From: Clostridia bacterium
Lineage (GTDB): Bacteria > Bacillota > Clostridia > Oscillospirales > CAG-272
Reading direction: 5' to 3'
Length of the DNA: 41,476 nt
Assembly (NCBI GenBank): GCA_017937845.1
Contig: JAGBCV010000059.1
Location: 1-41,476, forward strand
Shown: positions 8,510 through 16,652 of the stretch, piece by piece
How the letters are laid out: each line of letters opens with the position of its first letter
How positions within the stretch are numbered: position 1 is the stretch's first letter
Translations under genes and position numbers: made by a program
The notes under the pieces: generated by a model
What the model was told of the DNA's origin: nothing
Seen by the model: only the letters and a program-made list of their open reading frames with translations
Database searches by the model: none

Positions 8510-8620
8510 GATGCCACTTGGATCAAACCGATGGCGGAGAAAACTCTGGAGAAGCCCGCACGTCGGGTGCCGAAGGTGCAAGGCAAAAGCCGAATCTCTC
8601 AGGCAAAAGGATAGAGGAAA
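8510..8620 (+). promoter_or_regulatory. Glycine riboswitch, single aptamer with upstream ghost hairpin
   Basis: The conserved glycine aptamer core is clear. CTCTGGAGA at 8544-8552 pairs with TCTCTC at 8595-8600 and AGAG at 8613-8616. The invariant GCCGAAGGTGCAAG (8569-8582) and CTCAGGCAAAAGGATAGAGG (8598-8617) are present, with internal stems CCCG/CGGG and GGC/GCC. Only one aptamer is present. A small hairpin GCCA (8513-8516)/TGGC (8532-8535) upstream looks like the ghost aptamer of type-2 singlet switches. A terminator follows at 8652-8676, so control is by transcription attenuation. In the family glycine usually turns expression on. Confidence 0.92.
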
Positions 8621-8651
8621 TACAGACGCGGATATCCTTATTTCTTTTCAG

Positions 8652-8680
8652 AGTTGCCGTTTTGCGGCAACTTTTTGTTT
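8652..8680 (+). terminator. Attenuator hairpin of the glycine riboswitch
   Basis: Stem AGTTGCCG (8652-8659)/CGGCAACT (8665-8672) followed by TTTTGTTTTG. It lies between the aptamer and the first gene, so it is read as the expression platform rather than the end of a gene. Confidence 0.85.
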
Positions 8681-8715
8681 TGATCAAAAACAGATATTTT
8701 TGGAGGTATATATTT

Positions 8716-8985
8716 ATGAAAGCAGTAATTTCTGTAACAGGAAAAGACGGTGTTGGTATCGTTGCCAAAGTCAGTGTCAAATGCGCGGAATGCGGAGCGA
8801 ATATCATCGATATTTCGCAGACCGTTTTGGATGAATATTTTGCGATGATCATGATTGCGGATATCAGCGCGCTCAATATGACCTTTGGTGATTTTGTAGA
8901 CCATATGGCGGTCATTGGAAAAGAAAGCGGTCTTCAAATCCATACCATGCATGAAGATATTTTCAATTCCATGCATAAAATCTGA
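8716..8985 (+). CDS. ACT-domain protein, UPF0237 family
   Basis: The 89-residue product is a single ACT domain: [17 protein letters not shown], then [32 protein letters not shown] domains bind small ligands, often amino acids; this one resembles the glycine-cleavage regulator GcvR in part. I chose ATG 8716 because TGGAGGT lies 9 bp upstream. The longer in-frame reading from 8518 would run through the riboswitch and terminator and is rejected. It is followed 17 bp later by its usual partner UPF0210. With the glycine riboswitch, the context points to glycine sensing or metabolism; that role is inferred. Confidence 0.93.
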   Translation: MKAVISVTGKDGVGIVAKVSVKCAECGANIIDISQTVLDEYFAMIMIADISALNMTFGDFVDHMAVIGKESGLQIHTMHEDIFNSMHKI

Positions 8986-9002
8986 GAGAAGAGGTATATC
9001 CC

Positions 9003-10367
9003 ATGTCCATTGTAACCAGAAATGATATTCTTGAAACCATTCATATGATCCAGCACGAAAATCTCGATGTGCGAACCATTACGATGGGTATCTCTCTTTA
9101 CGATTGCGTTTCCGACGATATCGAAAGACTTTGCAACAATATTTACGATAAGATCACAAGTAAGGCGGAAAATATCGTCAAGGTCGGCGAAGATATCGCC
9201 AAAAAATACGGTGTGCCGATCGTCAACAAGCGCGTTTCCGTAACACCCGTGGCGCTCATTGGCGGTAAGGCAAACAGCGACGATTACGTAAAGATCGCGA
9301 AAACGCTCGACCGCGCCGCAAAAGAGATCGGCATCAACTTTATCGGCGGTTATTCTGCGCTCGTGCAAAAGGGTATGTCCCGCGGCAGTGAAGCGCTCAT
9401 TCAGTCGATCCCGCAGGCGCTGACGGAAACCGATTTCCTTTGCTCCTCCTTGAACGTGGCTTCCACCAAGGCGGGCATCAATATGGACGCGATCTATATG
9501 GCGGGCAAAGCCATCAAAGAGCTTGCTTATCTTACGAGAGATAAAAACTCCATCGGCTGCGCGAAATTCGTCGTATTTGCCAACGCTCCCGAGGATAACC
9601 CCTTTATGGCGGGCGCTTTCCACGGTATGGGCGAGCCCGAATGTGTCATCAACGTCGGCGTATCAGGTCCCGGCGTTGTGGCGGCGGCGATCAAGCGCGC
9701 GGGAAATTGCAGCTTGAACGAGCTCGCAAACATCATTAAGAAGATGGCGTATAAGATCACGAGCGTCGGTCAGCTCGTTGCAACGGAGGCTTCCAAGGCG
9801 CTCGACGTTCCGTTCGGCATCGTGGACCTTTCGCTCGCACCCACGCCCGCTATCGGTGACAGTGTTGCCCGTATCCTTGAAAATATGGGTCTTGAGCGTT
9901 GCGGTACACACGGCACGACGGCGGCGCTTGCGATGCTCAACGACGCGGTGAAAAAAGGCGGCGTTATGGCAAGCTCGTCCGTTGGGGGTCTTTCGGGCGC
10001 GTTTATCCCCGTTTCTGAGGACGAAGGTATGATTGAGGCGGTCAATGTTGGCGCACTTCACCTCAATAAGCTCGAAGCGATGACGGCGGTCTGCTCCGTT
10101 GGCTTGGATATGATCGCGATCCCCGGTGACACCTCTGTGGAGACCATTTGCGGTATCATTGCAGATGAGATCGCCATCGGCGTTGTCAACACCAAGACTA
10201 CGGCGGCGCGTCTGATCCCCGCATACGGCAAAAACGTCGGCGACAGCGTGGATTTCGGCGGACTTCTCGGCACAGCTCCCATCATGCCCGTCAGCCCGTT
10301 CTCCTGCGCGGATTTCATCCATCGCGGCGGTCACGTTCCCGCACCTATGCACAGCTTGAAGAATTGA
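9003..10367 (+). CDS. UPF0210 / DUF711 family protein (often called PFL family)
   Basis: A 454-residue cytoplasmic protein matching UPF0210 in length and sequence, e.g. [14 protein letters not shown] near residue 20, [14 protein letters not shown] near 120 and the glycine-rich [19 protein letters not shown] near 210. The database name PFL reflects a distant fold similarity to pyruvate formate-lyase; no glycyl-radical motif is evident. The biochemical function is not established. RBS GAAGAGG is upstream. It is coupled to UPF0237 under one glycine riboswitch, which is the best functional hint available. The operon closes with the terminator at 10390. Confidence 0.93.
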   Translation: MSIVTRNDILETIHMIQHENLDVRTITMGISLYDCVSDDIERLCNNIYDKITSKAENIVKVGEDIAKKYGVPIVNKRVSVTPVALIGGKANSDDYVKIAKTLDRAAKEIGINFIGGYSALVQKGMSRGSEALIQSIPQALTETDFLCSSLNVASTKAGINMDAIYMAGKAIKELAYLTRDKNSIGCAKFVVFANAPEDNPFMAGAFHGMGEPECVINVGVSGPGVVAAAIKRAGNCSLNELANIIKKMAYKITSVGQLVATEASKALDVPFGIVDLSLAPTPAIGDSVARILENMGLERCGTHGTTAALAMLNDAVKKGGVMASSSVGGLSGAFIPVSEDEGMIEAVNVGALHLNKLEAMTAVCSVGLDMIAIPGDTSVETICGIIADEIAIGVVNTKTTAARLIPAYGKNVGDSVDFGGLLGTAPIMPVSPFSCADFIHRGGHVPAPMHSLKN

Positions 10368-10389
10368 TATTTTATACATAAAAAGAGCA

Positions 10390-10427
10390 AGAGCAAAAGG
10401 AGATTCTCCTTTTGCTCTTTCTCTTTG
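10390..10427 (+). terminator. Terminator after the UPF0210 gene
   Basis: A 14-bp perfect stem (10390-10403 with 10405-10418) followed by a pyrimidine-rich tail TTCTCTTTG. Confidence 0.88.
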
Positions 10428-10472
10428 TATAGGATTGTTTTATGGCGATTTGTTAAAAAACTGTGAAAAGTA

Positions 10473-10501
10473 TTGACTTTTTGTCAAGTAAAGTGTATAC
10501 T
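10473..10501 (+). promoter_or_regulatory. Promoter of the CmpB-type membrane protein gene
   Basis: TTGACT at 10473-10478, 17-bp spacer, TATACT at 10496-10501. It excludes any start codon before about 10508 for the following gene. Confidence 0.83.
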
Positions 10502-10532
10502 TCCCGATATCAAAATTGATTTTTGGAAAGGA

Positions 10533-11279
10533 ATGGTGATTTTTTTGAATCTGCTTTTGGTTTTGGCATTTTTGTTTTGCATCGGATCGGTGGCAGGTTG
10601 GACATTGGAGCTTTTCTTTCGACGTTTTATCTCTAAGGCAAATCCCGAACACAAATGGATCAATCCCGGTTTTTGTACGGGGCCATATCTTCCGCTTTAC
10701 GGCGTTGGCTTATGCTTGCTTTTTTTGATCGCATCTCTTGAAAATTATAACATCATTTCAAATCCTATTTGGAATAAAATCGCGCTTTTCGGTGCGATGG
10801 CGATCTGTATGACGATTATCGAATACATAGCAGGTGTGATATCCTTAAAGATCACAAAGGTGCGCCTTTGGGATTATAGTGAGGAATGGGGAAATATTGG
10901 CGGCATTGTTTGTCCGAAGTTTTCGTTTTATTGGGCTGTGCTTGGTGCATTGTATTATTTTTTGATTCATCCGCATATTTTGGGCGCGCTGTCTTGGCTT
11001 TCGCAAAATTTGGCATTTTCTTTTTTTGTCGGCTTCTTCTTTGGTGTTTTTATTATCGATGCCGCACATTCCGCACATTTTGTCGCAAAGCTGAAAGCCT
11101 TTGCGGAGGAGAATAATGTCATTGTCAAATACGAAAATTTGAAATCGCAAATCCGCAGTTTTCATGATAAGACCTCGCAAAAATCTTATTTTTTATTCCC
11201 GTTTCGCTCGGATAAACCGTTTTCTGAGTATATGAAAGAATTTCGCGAGGATTTTGAAAAAAGGATTGGAAAAAAATAA
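10533..11279 (+). CDS. Putative ABC-transporter type IV (CmpB-like) membrane protein
   Basis: Matches the PF06541 type of membrane protein: an N-terminal helix with GSVAGWTLELFFRR, then NPGFCTGPYLPLYGVG, a segment with TIIEYIAGV, and a LWDYSEEWGNIGGIVCP loop. About five or six membrane helices are followed by a charged C-terminal tail of about 60 residues. Despite the family name no ATPase partner is adjacent and function is unknown. Translation starts at ATG 10533, GTG 10536 or TTG 10545, all close to AAAGGA at 10526-10531. The longer reading from TTG 10473 is ruled out because that codon is the promoter -35 box. Confidence 0.82.
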   Translation: MVIFLNLLLVLAFLFCIGSVAGWTLELFFRRFISKANPEHKWINPGFCTGPYLPLYGVGLCLLFLIASLENYNIISNPIWNKIALFGAMAICMTIIEYIAGVISLKITKVRLWDYSEEWGNIGGIVCPKFSFYWAVLGALYYFLIHPHILGALSWLSQNLAFSFFVGFFFGVFIIDAAHSAHFVAKLKAFAEENNVIVKYENLKSQIRSFHDKTSQKSYFLFPFRSDKPFSEYMKEFREDFEKRIGKK

Positions 11280-11337
11280 ACACGATAAGGGGCTGTATCA
11301 AATTTAGGAGATTTTTCCATTGATGAATGCTCTAATG

Positions 11338-11378
11338 AAAAAACACTTGCAACCATTATGGTATGCAAGTGTTTTTTG
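11338..11378. terminator. Bidirectional terminator-like hairpin
   Basis: A long stem AAAACACTTGCA.../...TGCAAGTGTTTT with inner CCATTATGG, flanked by A and T runs so that it can act in both directions. It lies 60 bp after the CmpB-like gene, between that gene and a presumed insertion-sequence relic. Confidence 0.75.
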
Positions 11379-11399
11379 TTCGATTTTATAGTTCAGTTA

Positions 11400-11520
11400 T
11401 CATCTTTCAGTAGGGTCAGCGGCAAGCCAAGTGAACATCTTCTTAAAAGTTATACCGAGGTAAATGCTTGTATTCTTCGGGGATATCATCATCAAAATGA
11501 CTAAGAAATTTGAGCTTTTT
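11400..11520 (-). pseudogene. Frameshifted C-terminal gene fragment, possible insertion-sequence relic
   Basis: On the minus strand about 25 codons read KKLKFLSHFDDDIPEEY and then KHLPRYNF before a stop. If one T is removed from the TTTT at 11445-11448, the frame continues as KKMFTWLAADPTER and then stops. This reads like real protein, but it is preceded by a stop and has no start. A sequence beginning GGGGCTGTATCAAAT at about 11289 resembles the ends of some insertion sequences (GGGGCTGT-type). Together they suggest the eroded end of an insertion sequence. I do not recognise the protein with certainty and no second end is visible. Confidence 0.35.
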
Positions 11521-11572
11521 GGTTTTCTATCAATCAGTATATCAGAAAAATATGAACATTTCTACCAAAAGC

Positions 11573-13408
11573 TTACGTCAGCATGGGAAATTGCAGATTG
11601 ACCTTGAAAAGGTCGCCATCGGCGGTGATCTCAAGCTTTCCCCCTTGCAGGTCAACAAGGCTTTGCGCGATGGAAAGTCCAAGTCCGTTGCCCTCCGTGC
11701 TGCGGGAGCTATCGGCGCGCACGAAGCGCTCCACAAGCTCGTCGGGAGAAACGTTCAGCTCCGTTCGGGAGATATTTTTGAAAGAGATGATGCACATATT
11801 GCCATAAGCGGCGGCGTTCAGATAGACGCGCGTGCCGGGCAGGGAATATTTGCAGATATTGCCGAGCAGATTATCAAATACACGCCAAAGAAGTCTGCCG
11901 TCTGCGGAAATGGCGATCGGATTTTTGGGCAGACGCAAAACGGGGATAAGCTCTGCGGAGCGGAATTTTTCATCGTATTCGCCTGCCGCCTGCTGCAAAA
12001 GAACGCAGATATCCAGTTTTTCAAGGTTGACTTGGATATTTCCCGTAGATGCCTTGGAGGCTTCCACAAGGTCTGTGATGAGCTTTTTGAGGCGGGACGC
12101 TTGACGGTCGATGACCTCGATGTAGCCGACGGCGGTTTCGTTTTGGATATCCTCTTTTTTCAAAAGGTCGGCGTAATTGATGATGGAGGTGAGCGGGGTC
12201 TTGATATCGTGGGAAACGTTTGTGATCAGCTCCGTTTTCATGCGTTCGGATTTCATACGCTCGTCAACGGCTTTGGTAAGTCCGCCGCCGATGTTGTTGA
12301 GCGTTTCACCGAAGGACTTAAATTCCATCAGCATATTCGTCGTATCGATATGATGGTCAAGACCGCCCTTTTCGATCTCCTCCGCGCCCTTGCGAAGCTT
12401 GCGGAAGCTATACGCGATATACGCCAAAACGGGGAGGAAGAAAAGGCTTTTGAAAAGAATGAAGAAGCACGCAGCGTCGCGGAAAAGAAGAATGAGAAAA
12501 ATATCGAGAAGAAAATTGAGTGTGAAAACAATGACGGTCTTCCAGACCAAGGGGACGATACGGAAAAGTGCTTTTATTTTGCGGACAAGGAAGGCGCAAA
12601 CGATATAGACGGCTGTATTTTTGAAAAGCGTTTTGGTCTTGATGCGAATGGCAAGGCTGACACAAAACGCAAGCATGAGCAGATACGCGACGAGAACGAT
12701 AAGCGCCACACCCATCAAGAACATGACCTCGGGTATGGAATACTGAATGAAGTCGCAAAGCAAGATGGCAAGGCAAACGAGCAGAACGTAGGCGAGGCAA
12801 TAGATATCGAAAGGGATCTTTTCGATGATACTGCATCTCGGCGTTTCCTCATTTGGGCGCTTGCCTGCGGCGTAAAGCAGATAGACCCAGCAGCATACCG
12901 CGCAGATGAAGGCGACAGCAAAGATCGTGATCAGAATGAAGCGCATGGCAAAGAGAAAATTCACGAAGCCAAGCTCGGTATGAAAAAGGTCGGTGTAATG
13001 CTCTGTGGAGATGACGTAGCCTGTCAACAGAAAGCGATCGTTCCAATCGATAGGCTCATACACGATGGTGGGAGAAACCTCAAAGGATATGGTTTCGAGG
13101 ACCTCCTCGCCGTGATAGTTGGTGAGCAGGAGATTTCCGTCTTTATCCTTGATCTCAAAGCAGAAGTTCGTGTCCTCGTAATAGCCGATGGGGTCGCTTC
13201 CGTATTGATATTTATCAAAGGCGAGATACATCTCCTTTTGCAGAAGCTGTGTGATAAATTCATGGCGCAGTTGTCCTCGCGTGCTGGTGTAAAAATCGTA
13301 TTCCGCGGCAAAGAAGATGCCGAGAAAGGAGATTCCCGCAAGACAGAAGAAGAGCGCGGCGAGAAAGACAGCCAAGAATTTTTTGAAAAACGTATAATGA
13401 GATTTCAT
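11573..13408 (-). CDS. Sensor histidine kinase with multi-helix membrane domain
   Basis: The 611-residue protein starts with a membrane helix (about residues 8-33) and an external segment of about 120 residues. A helix at about 158-180 and a bundle of further helices to about residue 340 follow. The cytoplasmic part has a HAMP-like linker, then the H box VSHDIKTPLTSIINY with the phospho-accepting His. The N box is FDNLLGNICKYS and the G box GNGLGLSIAQSLV. The layout resembles VanS/CroS-like clostridial kinases. It follows its response regulator by 24 bp, with GAAAGG as the ribosome binding site. The signal is unknown; no resistance or transporter gene is adjacent to point to one. Confidence 0.93.
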   Translation of the reverse strand: MKSHYTFFKKFLAVFLAALFFCLAGISFLGIFFAAEYDFYTSTRGQLRHEFITQLLQKEMYLAFDKYQYGSDPIGYYEDTNFCFEIKDKDGNLLLTNYHGEEVLETISFEVSPTIVYEPIDWNDRFLLTGYVISTEHYTDLFHTELGFVNFLFAMRFILITIFAVAFICAVCCWVYLLYAAGKRPNEETPRCSIIEKIPFDIYCLAYVLLVCLAILLCDFIQYSIPEVMFLMGVALIVLVAYLLMLAFCVSLAIRIKTKTLFKNTAVYIVCAFLVRKIKALFRIVPLVWKTVIVFTLNFLLDIFLILLFRDAACFFILFKSLFFLPVLAYIAYSFRKLRKGAEEIEKGGLDHHIDTTNMLMEFKSFGETLNNIGGGLTKAVDERMKSERMKTELITNVSHDIKTPLTSIINYADLLKKEDIQNETAVGYIEVIDRQASRLKKLITDLVEASKASTGNIQVNLEKLDICVLLQQAAGEYDEKFRSAELIPVLRLPKNPIAISADGRLLWRVFDNLLGNICKYSLPGTRVYLNAAAYGNMCIISFKNISRTELNVSPDELVERFVRADSSRSTEGNGLGLSIAQSLVDLQGGKLEITADGDLFKVNLQFPMLT

Positions 13409-13432
13409 CGTATGTGCTTTCCTTTCGCGGAT

Positions 13433-14131
13433 TTATTTCGGGGATTTTTCAATTTTATAGCCCTGTCCCCAAATGGCTTTCAGATAGCGCGGCTCGGCGG
13501 GGCAAAGCTCGATCTTTTCGCGCAGATGGCGGATATGAACGGCGACCGTGCCTTCCGCGCCGTAGGGGTCGTCCTTCCAGATGCGCTTGTATATCTCCTT
13601 CGGGGAAAAGAGAATGCCCGGGTTTTGCATAAAGAGCTTTAATATCTCATATTCGGTGGGTGTGAGCGAAACGGGCGCGCCGTCCACGGTCACGAGCTTT
13701 TCCGTGTCGTCCATCGTGATGGTGCCGATCTCGATGTGGTCGTCGCGCTTGACGGTGTTTCCGCCAAGCTCCATATATCGTCTGAGCTGAGAACGCACGC
13801 GCGCCACAAGCTCCGTCGGCAAAAAGGGCTTTGTGATGTAATCGTCGGCGCCTGTGCCGAGTCCTAAGATCTTATCGGTCTCCTCGCTTTTTGCGGTGAG
13901 CAAAATGATGGGCAGATTGGAGATCTCGCGGATCAGCTCGGTCGCGCGAAGTCCGTCGATCTCGGGCATCATGATATCGAGCAGAGCCAAATGGATCTCC
14001 TCGTTTTGAATGATGGCAAGTGCCTCGCGTCCGTTGTAGGCGCTTCGCGTTTCATAACCTGCATTTTCAAGATAGATTTTCAAGGCGGATACGATGTCTT
14101 TTTCGTCGTCGCAAATGAGAATTTTATACAT
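13433..14131 (-). CDS. OmpR/PhoB-family response regulator
   Basis: The receiver domain (about 1-115) has ILICDDEKDIV with the acidic pocket, ALLDIMMPEIDG with the phospho-accepting Asp at about residue 52, LLTAKSEE and YITKPF with the conserved Lys. A winged-helix DNA-binding domain follows: LTPTEYEILKLF and AVHIRHLREKIE, ending IWGQGYKIEK. I chose the ATG at 14131 (MYKILICDDE) because GAAAGG precedes it; a start five codons earlier has no such site. It is the first gene of the pair with the kinase and has its own promoter at 14164. Confidence 0.94.
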   Translation of the reverse strand: MYKILICDDEKDIVSALKIYLENAGYETRSAYNGREALAIIQNEEIHLALLDIMMPEIDGLRATELIREISNLPIILLTAKSEETDKILGLGTGADDYITKPFLPTELVARVRSQLRRYMELGGNTVKRDDHIEIGTITMDDTEKLVTVDGAPVSLTPTEYEILKLFMQNPGILFSPKEIYKRIWKDDPYGAEGTVAVHIRHLREKIELCPAEPRYLKAIWGQGYKIEKSPK

Positions 14132-14163
14132 AAGAATACCTTTCAAAATAACGTTATACTGTC

Positions 14164-14192
14164 ATTATACCGCTTTTTTTCTTAAAAACCAA
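14164..14192 (-). promoter_or_regulatory. Promoter of the two-component operon
   Basis: Minus strand: TATAAT at 14164-14169 with TTGGTT 17 bp upstream (14187-14192). The -10 box is perfect and the -35 box is weak, as is common for regulated promoters. It is divergent from the oxidoreductase promoter at 14265. Confidence 0.65.
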
Positions 14193-14264
14193 GACGTTTA
14201 TGATTAAAACTTTATTAAGATGAAAAGAAGTTTCGGAAAGTCTGATTTTTTTGTTTTCGCCCTG

Positions 14265-14293
14265 TTGACAATGTGACGCAAAAGGAGTAAAAT
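14265..14293 (+). promoter_or_regulatory. Promoter of the Gfo/Idh/MocA oxidoreductase gene
   Basis: TTGACA at 14265-14270, 17-bp spacer, TAAAAT at 14288-14293. Confidence 0.8.
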
Positions 14294-14356
14294 ACATTTC
14301 AAGTATTGCAAAATATTGAAGTTTTTTTATGTGATTATAAGGAAGATTGAGAGAAT

Positions 14357-15412
14357 ATGAAACCATATCATGTCGGCATTATCGGCTTTGGAACAGAGGG
14401 TGTTTGGCACGCGCATCAGATCGAGATCTCTGACTTTTTTGAGCTTGCGGGTGTTTCCGATATCGCCGAATCCAGAAAGCTTTTGGCACAGGAAAAGGGC
14501 ATTCGATTTTACAATTCCAACAAAGCCTTACTTGCCGATCCGCAGATCGACGTCGTCATCATCGCAACGCCGAATAACAGCCACAATGAGCTTTCCATCG
14601 AAGCTTTGGAGGCGGGAAAGCACGTTATTTGTGAAAAGCCCGCAGCGGGAAACTGCGCGGAATTTGAAGAGATGATCGAGGTGGCAAGAAAGCATGACCG
14701 TGTGCTTTCCGTTTATCAGAACCGCCGTTGGGACGGTGACTATCTGACGGTCAAGCATATCATGGAAAGCGGACGCATTGGAGAGATTTCCCGCATTGAA
14801 AGCAGAATCCACGGCTCGCGCGGTATCCCGAAAACGTGGATGCGCGAAAACCGTTATGAGGGCGGTGTTCTTTGGGATTGGGGAACGCACGTCATCGACC
14901 AGATACTCGCTTTGAAGCCCGATAAAAAGGTTTCTTACGTTTCCGCAACGATGTCGCATATGACGGACGCGGACGTGGAGGACGGCTTCACGGCGATGCT
15001 GATCTTTGAGGACGGTGTGGAAAGCATCGTGGAGGTCAGCACGAACAACCTCATTCCGCTTCCGCGCTGGTATCTGACGGGCAAAAAGGGCTCTGCTATG
15101 ATCAAGGATTTCCGCTCGGGCGCAGAGCTTGCGACCCTCGTGGAGGAAGAGACCGAGGAGGTCTTGGCGGCGCGTATCGGTACGGGCATGACAAAAATGA
15201 TGGTCCCCCGCCGCGCGGAGGAGGTACATAAAAGCGCGATGCCCGTCGTTGAGGAGCTTGGAACGTACGACTATTACCGTAATATTGCCGAGGTCATCGA
15301 TGGCAAGAGCGAGCCTTTTGTGAAGCTTTCGGAATCGCTTCGCGTTCTGCGCTTGATGGAAGCCGTCAAAAAAGCGGCGATCGCACACGAAACGGTTTGG
15401 TTCGAGGGGTGA
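14357..15412 (+). CDS. Gfo/Idh/MocA-family NAD(P)-dependent oxidoreductase
   Basis: The N-terminal Rossmann fold shows the dinucleotide motif GIIGFGTEG and IIATPNNSHNE. The signature CEKPAAG, whose lysine is part of the family active site, lies near residue 95. The C-terminal half contains WDWGTHVIDQ, where the histidine is at the usual catalytic position. These enzymes oxidise or reduce sugars, inositols and related polyols; this sequence alone does not tell which. At 351 residues it is full length. It is transcribed alone from its own promoter and stands next to a possible weak hairpin before the his operon. Confidence 0.93.
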   Translation: MKPYHVGIIGFGTEGVWHAHQIEISDFFELAGVSDIAESRKLLAQEKGIRFYNSNKALLADPQIDVVIIATPNNSHNELSIEALEAGKHVICEKPAAGNCAEFEEMIEVARKHDRVLSVYQNRRWDGDYLTVKHIMESGRIGEISRIESRIHGSRGIPKTWMRENRYEGGVLWDWGTHVIDQILALKPDKKVSYVSATMSHMTDADVEDGFTAMLIFEDGVESIVEVSTNNLIPLPRWYLTGKKGSAMIKDFRSGAELATLVEEETEEVLAARIGTGMTKMMVPRRAEEVHKSAMPVVEELGTYDYYRNIAEVIDGKSEPFVKLSESLRVLRLMEAVKKAAIAHETVWFEG

Positions 15413-15420
15413 TTTTTTGG

Positions 15421-15449
15421 ATATTTTTTCGCTTTCCGCGAAAAAATAT
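15421..15449 (+). terminator. Possible weak terminator before the his operon
   Basis: A 12-bp perfect stem (15421-15432 with 15438-15449, loop TTTCC). The stem is mostly A/T and is followed by TTCAT, not a good T run, so termination is likely partial. Confidence 0.45.
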
Positions 15450-15460
15450 TTCATATCCTC

Positions 15461-15489
15461 TTGATTTTCTTGTTTTATCATGATAAAAT
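15461..15489 (+). promoter_or_regulatory. Promoter of the histidine operon
   Basis: TTGATT at 15461-15466, 17-bp spacer, TAAAAT at 15484-15489. The leader is only about 30 bases. No T-box and no histidine-rich leader peptide fit there, so attenuation by those routes is unlikely. Confidence 0.75.
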
Positions 15490-15524
15490 ATTAGAACAAT
15501 AAAACAAAGAGAAAGGAACTATAC

Positions 15525-16652
15525 ATGGAATTCGATGAAAAAGTTCTGAAAAACGGCGAATATGCCGTTTTTGAATTGCGTGCGCTCTATCAGCGATACG
15601 GCTACACGCAGTATAAAATGAGCAAATTTGAAGAATACGACCTGTATGTACAAAATAAAGATTTCCTTGTCGGCGACGGCGTTATCACCTTTAACGACAC
15701 CGACGGCAAGCTGCTGGCGCTCAAGCCCGACGTAACACTTTCCATCATCAAAAAGTCGAAGGATGAAGGCGGCGTCACACAGAAGGTCTATTACAACGAA
15801 AACGTCTATCGTATTTCAAAAAATACACACACCTTTAAGGAAATTATGCAGACGGGTCTGGAATGTATCGGTGATATCGACCTTTACTCCATGACTGAGG
15901 TCGTTCTGCTCGCAGTGAGAAGCCTTGCGGCGGTCAGCGAGAATTATATCCTCGATCTTTCGCATCTCGGCATCGTTTCCGCACTTGTAAATGAGCTTCC
16001 CGCATCTGCGGACGAAAAGAAAAAGGTGATCGCCTGCATCGGAGAAAAGAATCCCCACGGCATCAAGGAGCTTTGCGCCGCTTGCGGTGCGGAAGCCTCC
16101 CTTGCGGAAAAGCTCATCACGTTGACCTATGCTTACGGCAAGCCGAGCGAGGTCTATCAAACGCTTCGCGCGCTTTCTCTCGGAGAAGAAGCGGAAAAGG
16201 CGCTCGCGGAGCTTAAGACCATCACCGATACGCTTTCTTCCATCGGCTTTGGCGACCGCGTGAACATCGACTTTTCCGTCGTCAACGATATGAATTATTA
16301 CAGCGGTGTCGTCTTCCGCGGCTTTGTGGACGGTATCCCCGAGGGTATCCTTTCAGGCGGACGCTACGACAAGCTCATGCAGAAGATGGGCAGAAAATCG
16401 GGCGCCATCGGCTTTGCCGTTTATCTCGATATGCTCGACCGTCTTGACCGCAGAGAGAAAAAATACGATGCGGATATGGTCCTTCTCTATGAAGAAAACG
16501 CGGACGCGGGAGAGATCATGCGCGCCATCGAGCTTTTGACGGGAAGCGGCAAGAGCGTCATCGCCGAAAAAGCGATCCCCACGGGTATCCGCTACCGTCA
16601 GCTTTTATCTTTCCGAAACGGAGGTCTTGAGATCCTTGAAACAAATGATTAA
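15525..16652 (+). CDS. hisZ: HisZ, regulatory subunit of ATP phosphoribosyltransferase
   Basis: The 375-residue protein is a histidyl-tRNA-synthetase paralogue with class II motifs such as LLALKPDVTLSI and MNYYSGVVFRGFVDG and a motif-3-like ILSGGRYDKLM. It lacks the C-terminal anticodon-binding domain of a true HisS. Together with the adjacent short HisG this identifies HisZ, which activates short HisG and carries its histidine feedback site. RBS GAAAGGA precedes the ATG. It heads the histidine operon and its stop overlaps the start of hisG. Confidence 0.93.
   Translation: MEFDEKVLKNGEYAVFELRALYQRYGYTQYKMSKFEEYDLYVQNKDFLVGDGVITFNDTDGKLLALKPDVTLSIIKKSKDEGGVTQKVYYNENVYRISKNTHTFKEIMQTGLECIGDIDLYSMTEVVLLAVRSLAAVSENYILDLSHLGIVSALVNELPASADEKKKVIACIGEKNPHGIKELCAACGAEASLAEKLITLTYAYGKPSEVYQTLRALSLGEEAEKALAELKTITDTLSSIGFGDRVNIDFSVVNDMNYYSGVVFRGFVDGIPEGILSGGRYDKLMQKMGRKSGAIGFAVYLDMLDRLDRREKKYDADMVLLYEENADAGEIMRAIELLTGSGKSVIAEKAIPTGIRYRQLLSFRNGGLEILETND

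Noticed and set aside
8518..8715. N-terminal extension of the ACT-domain gene
   Set aside because: It would be translated through the glycine riboswitch and its terminator; ATG 8716 has a proper ribosome binding site.
9003..10367. Pyruvate formate-lyase
   Set aside because: The family is called PFL in databases, but length and motifs fit UPF0210 and no glycyl-radical motif is evident.
11510..13642. 710-codon open frame on the plus strand
   Set aside because: It lies antisense to the histidine kinase gene, lacks a ribosome binding site and has low-complexity charged translation.
15490..15524. T-box or histidine leader peptide before the his operon
   Set aside because: The leader is only about 30 bases and has no T-box core or run of His codons.
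15525..16652. Histidyl-tRNA synthetase (hisS) instead of hisZ
   Set aside because: No C-terminal anticodon-binding domain, and the next gene is the short form of HisG, which needs HisZ.
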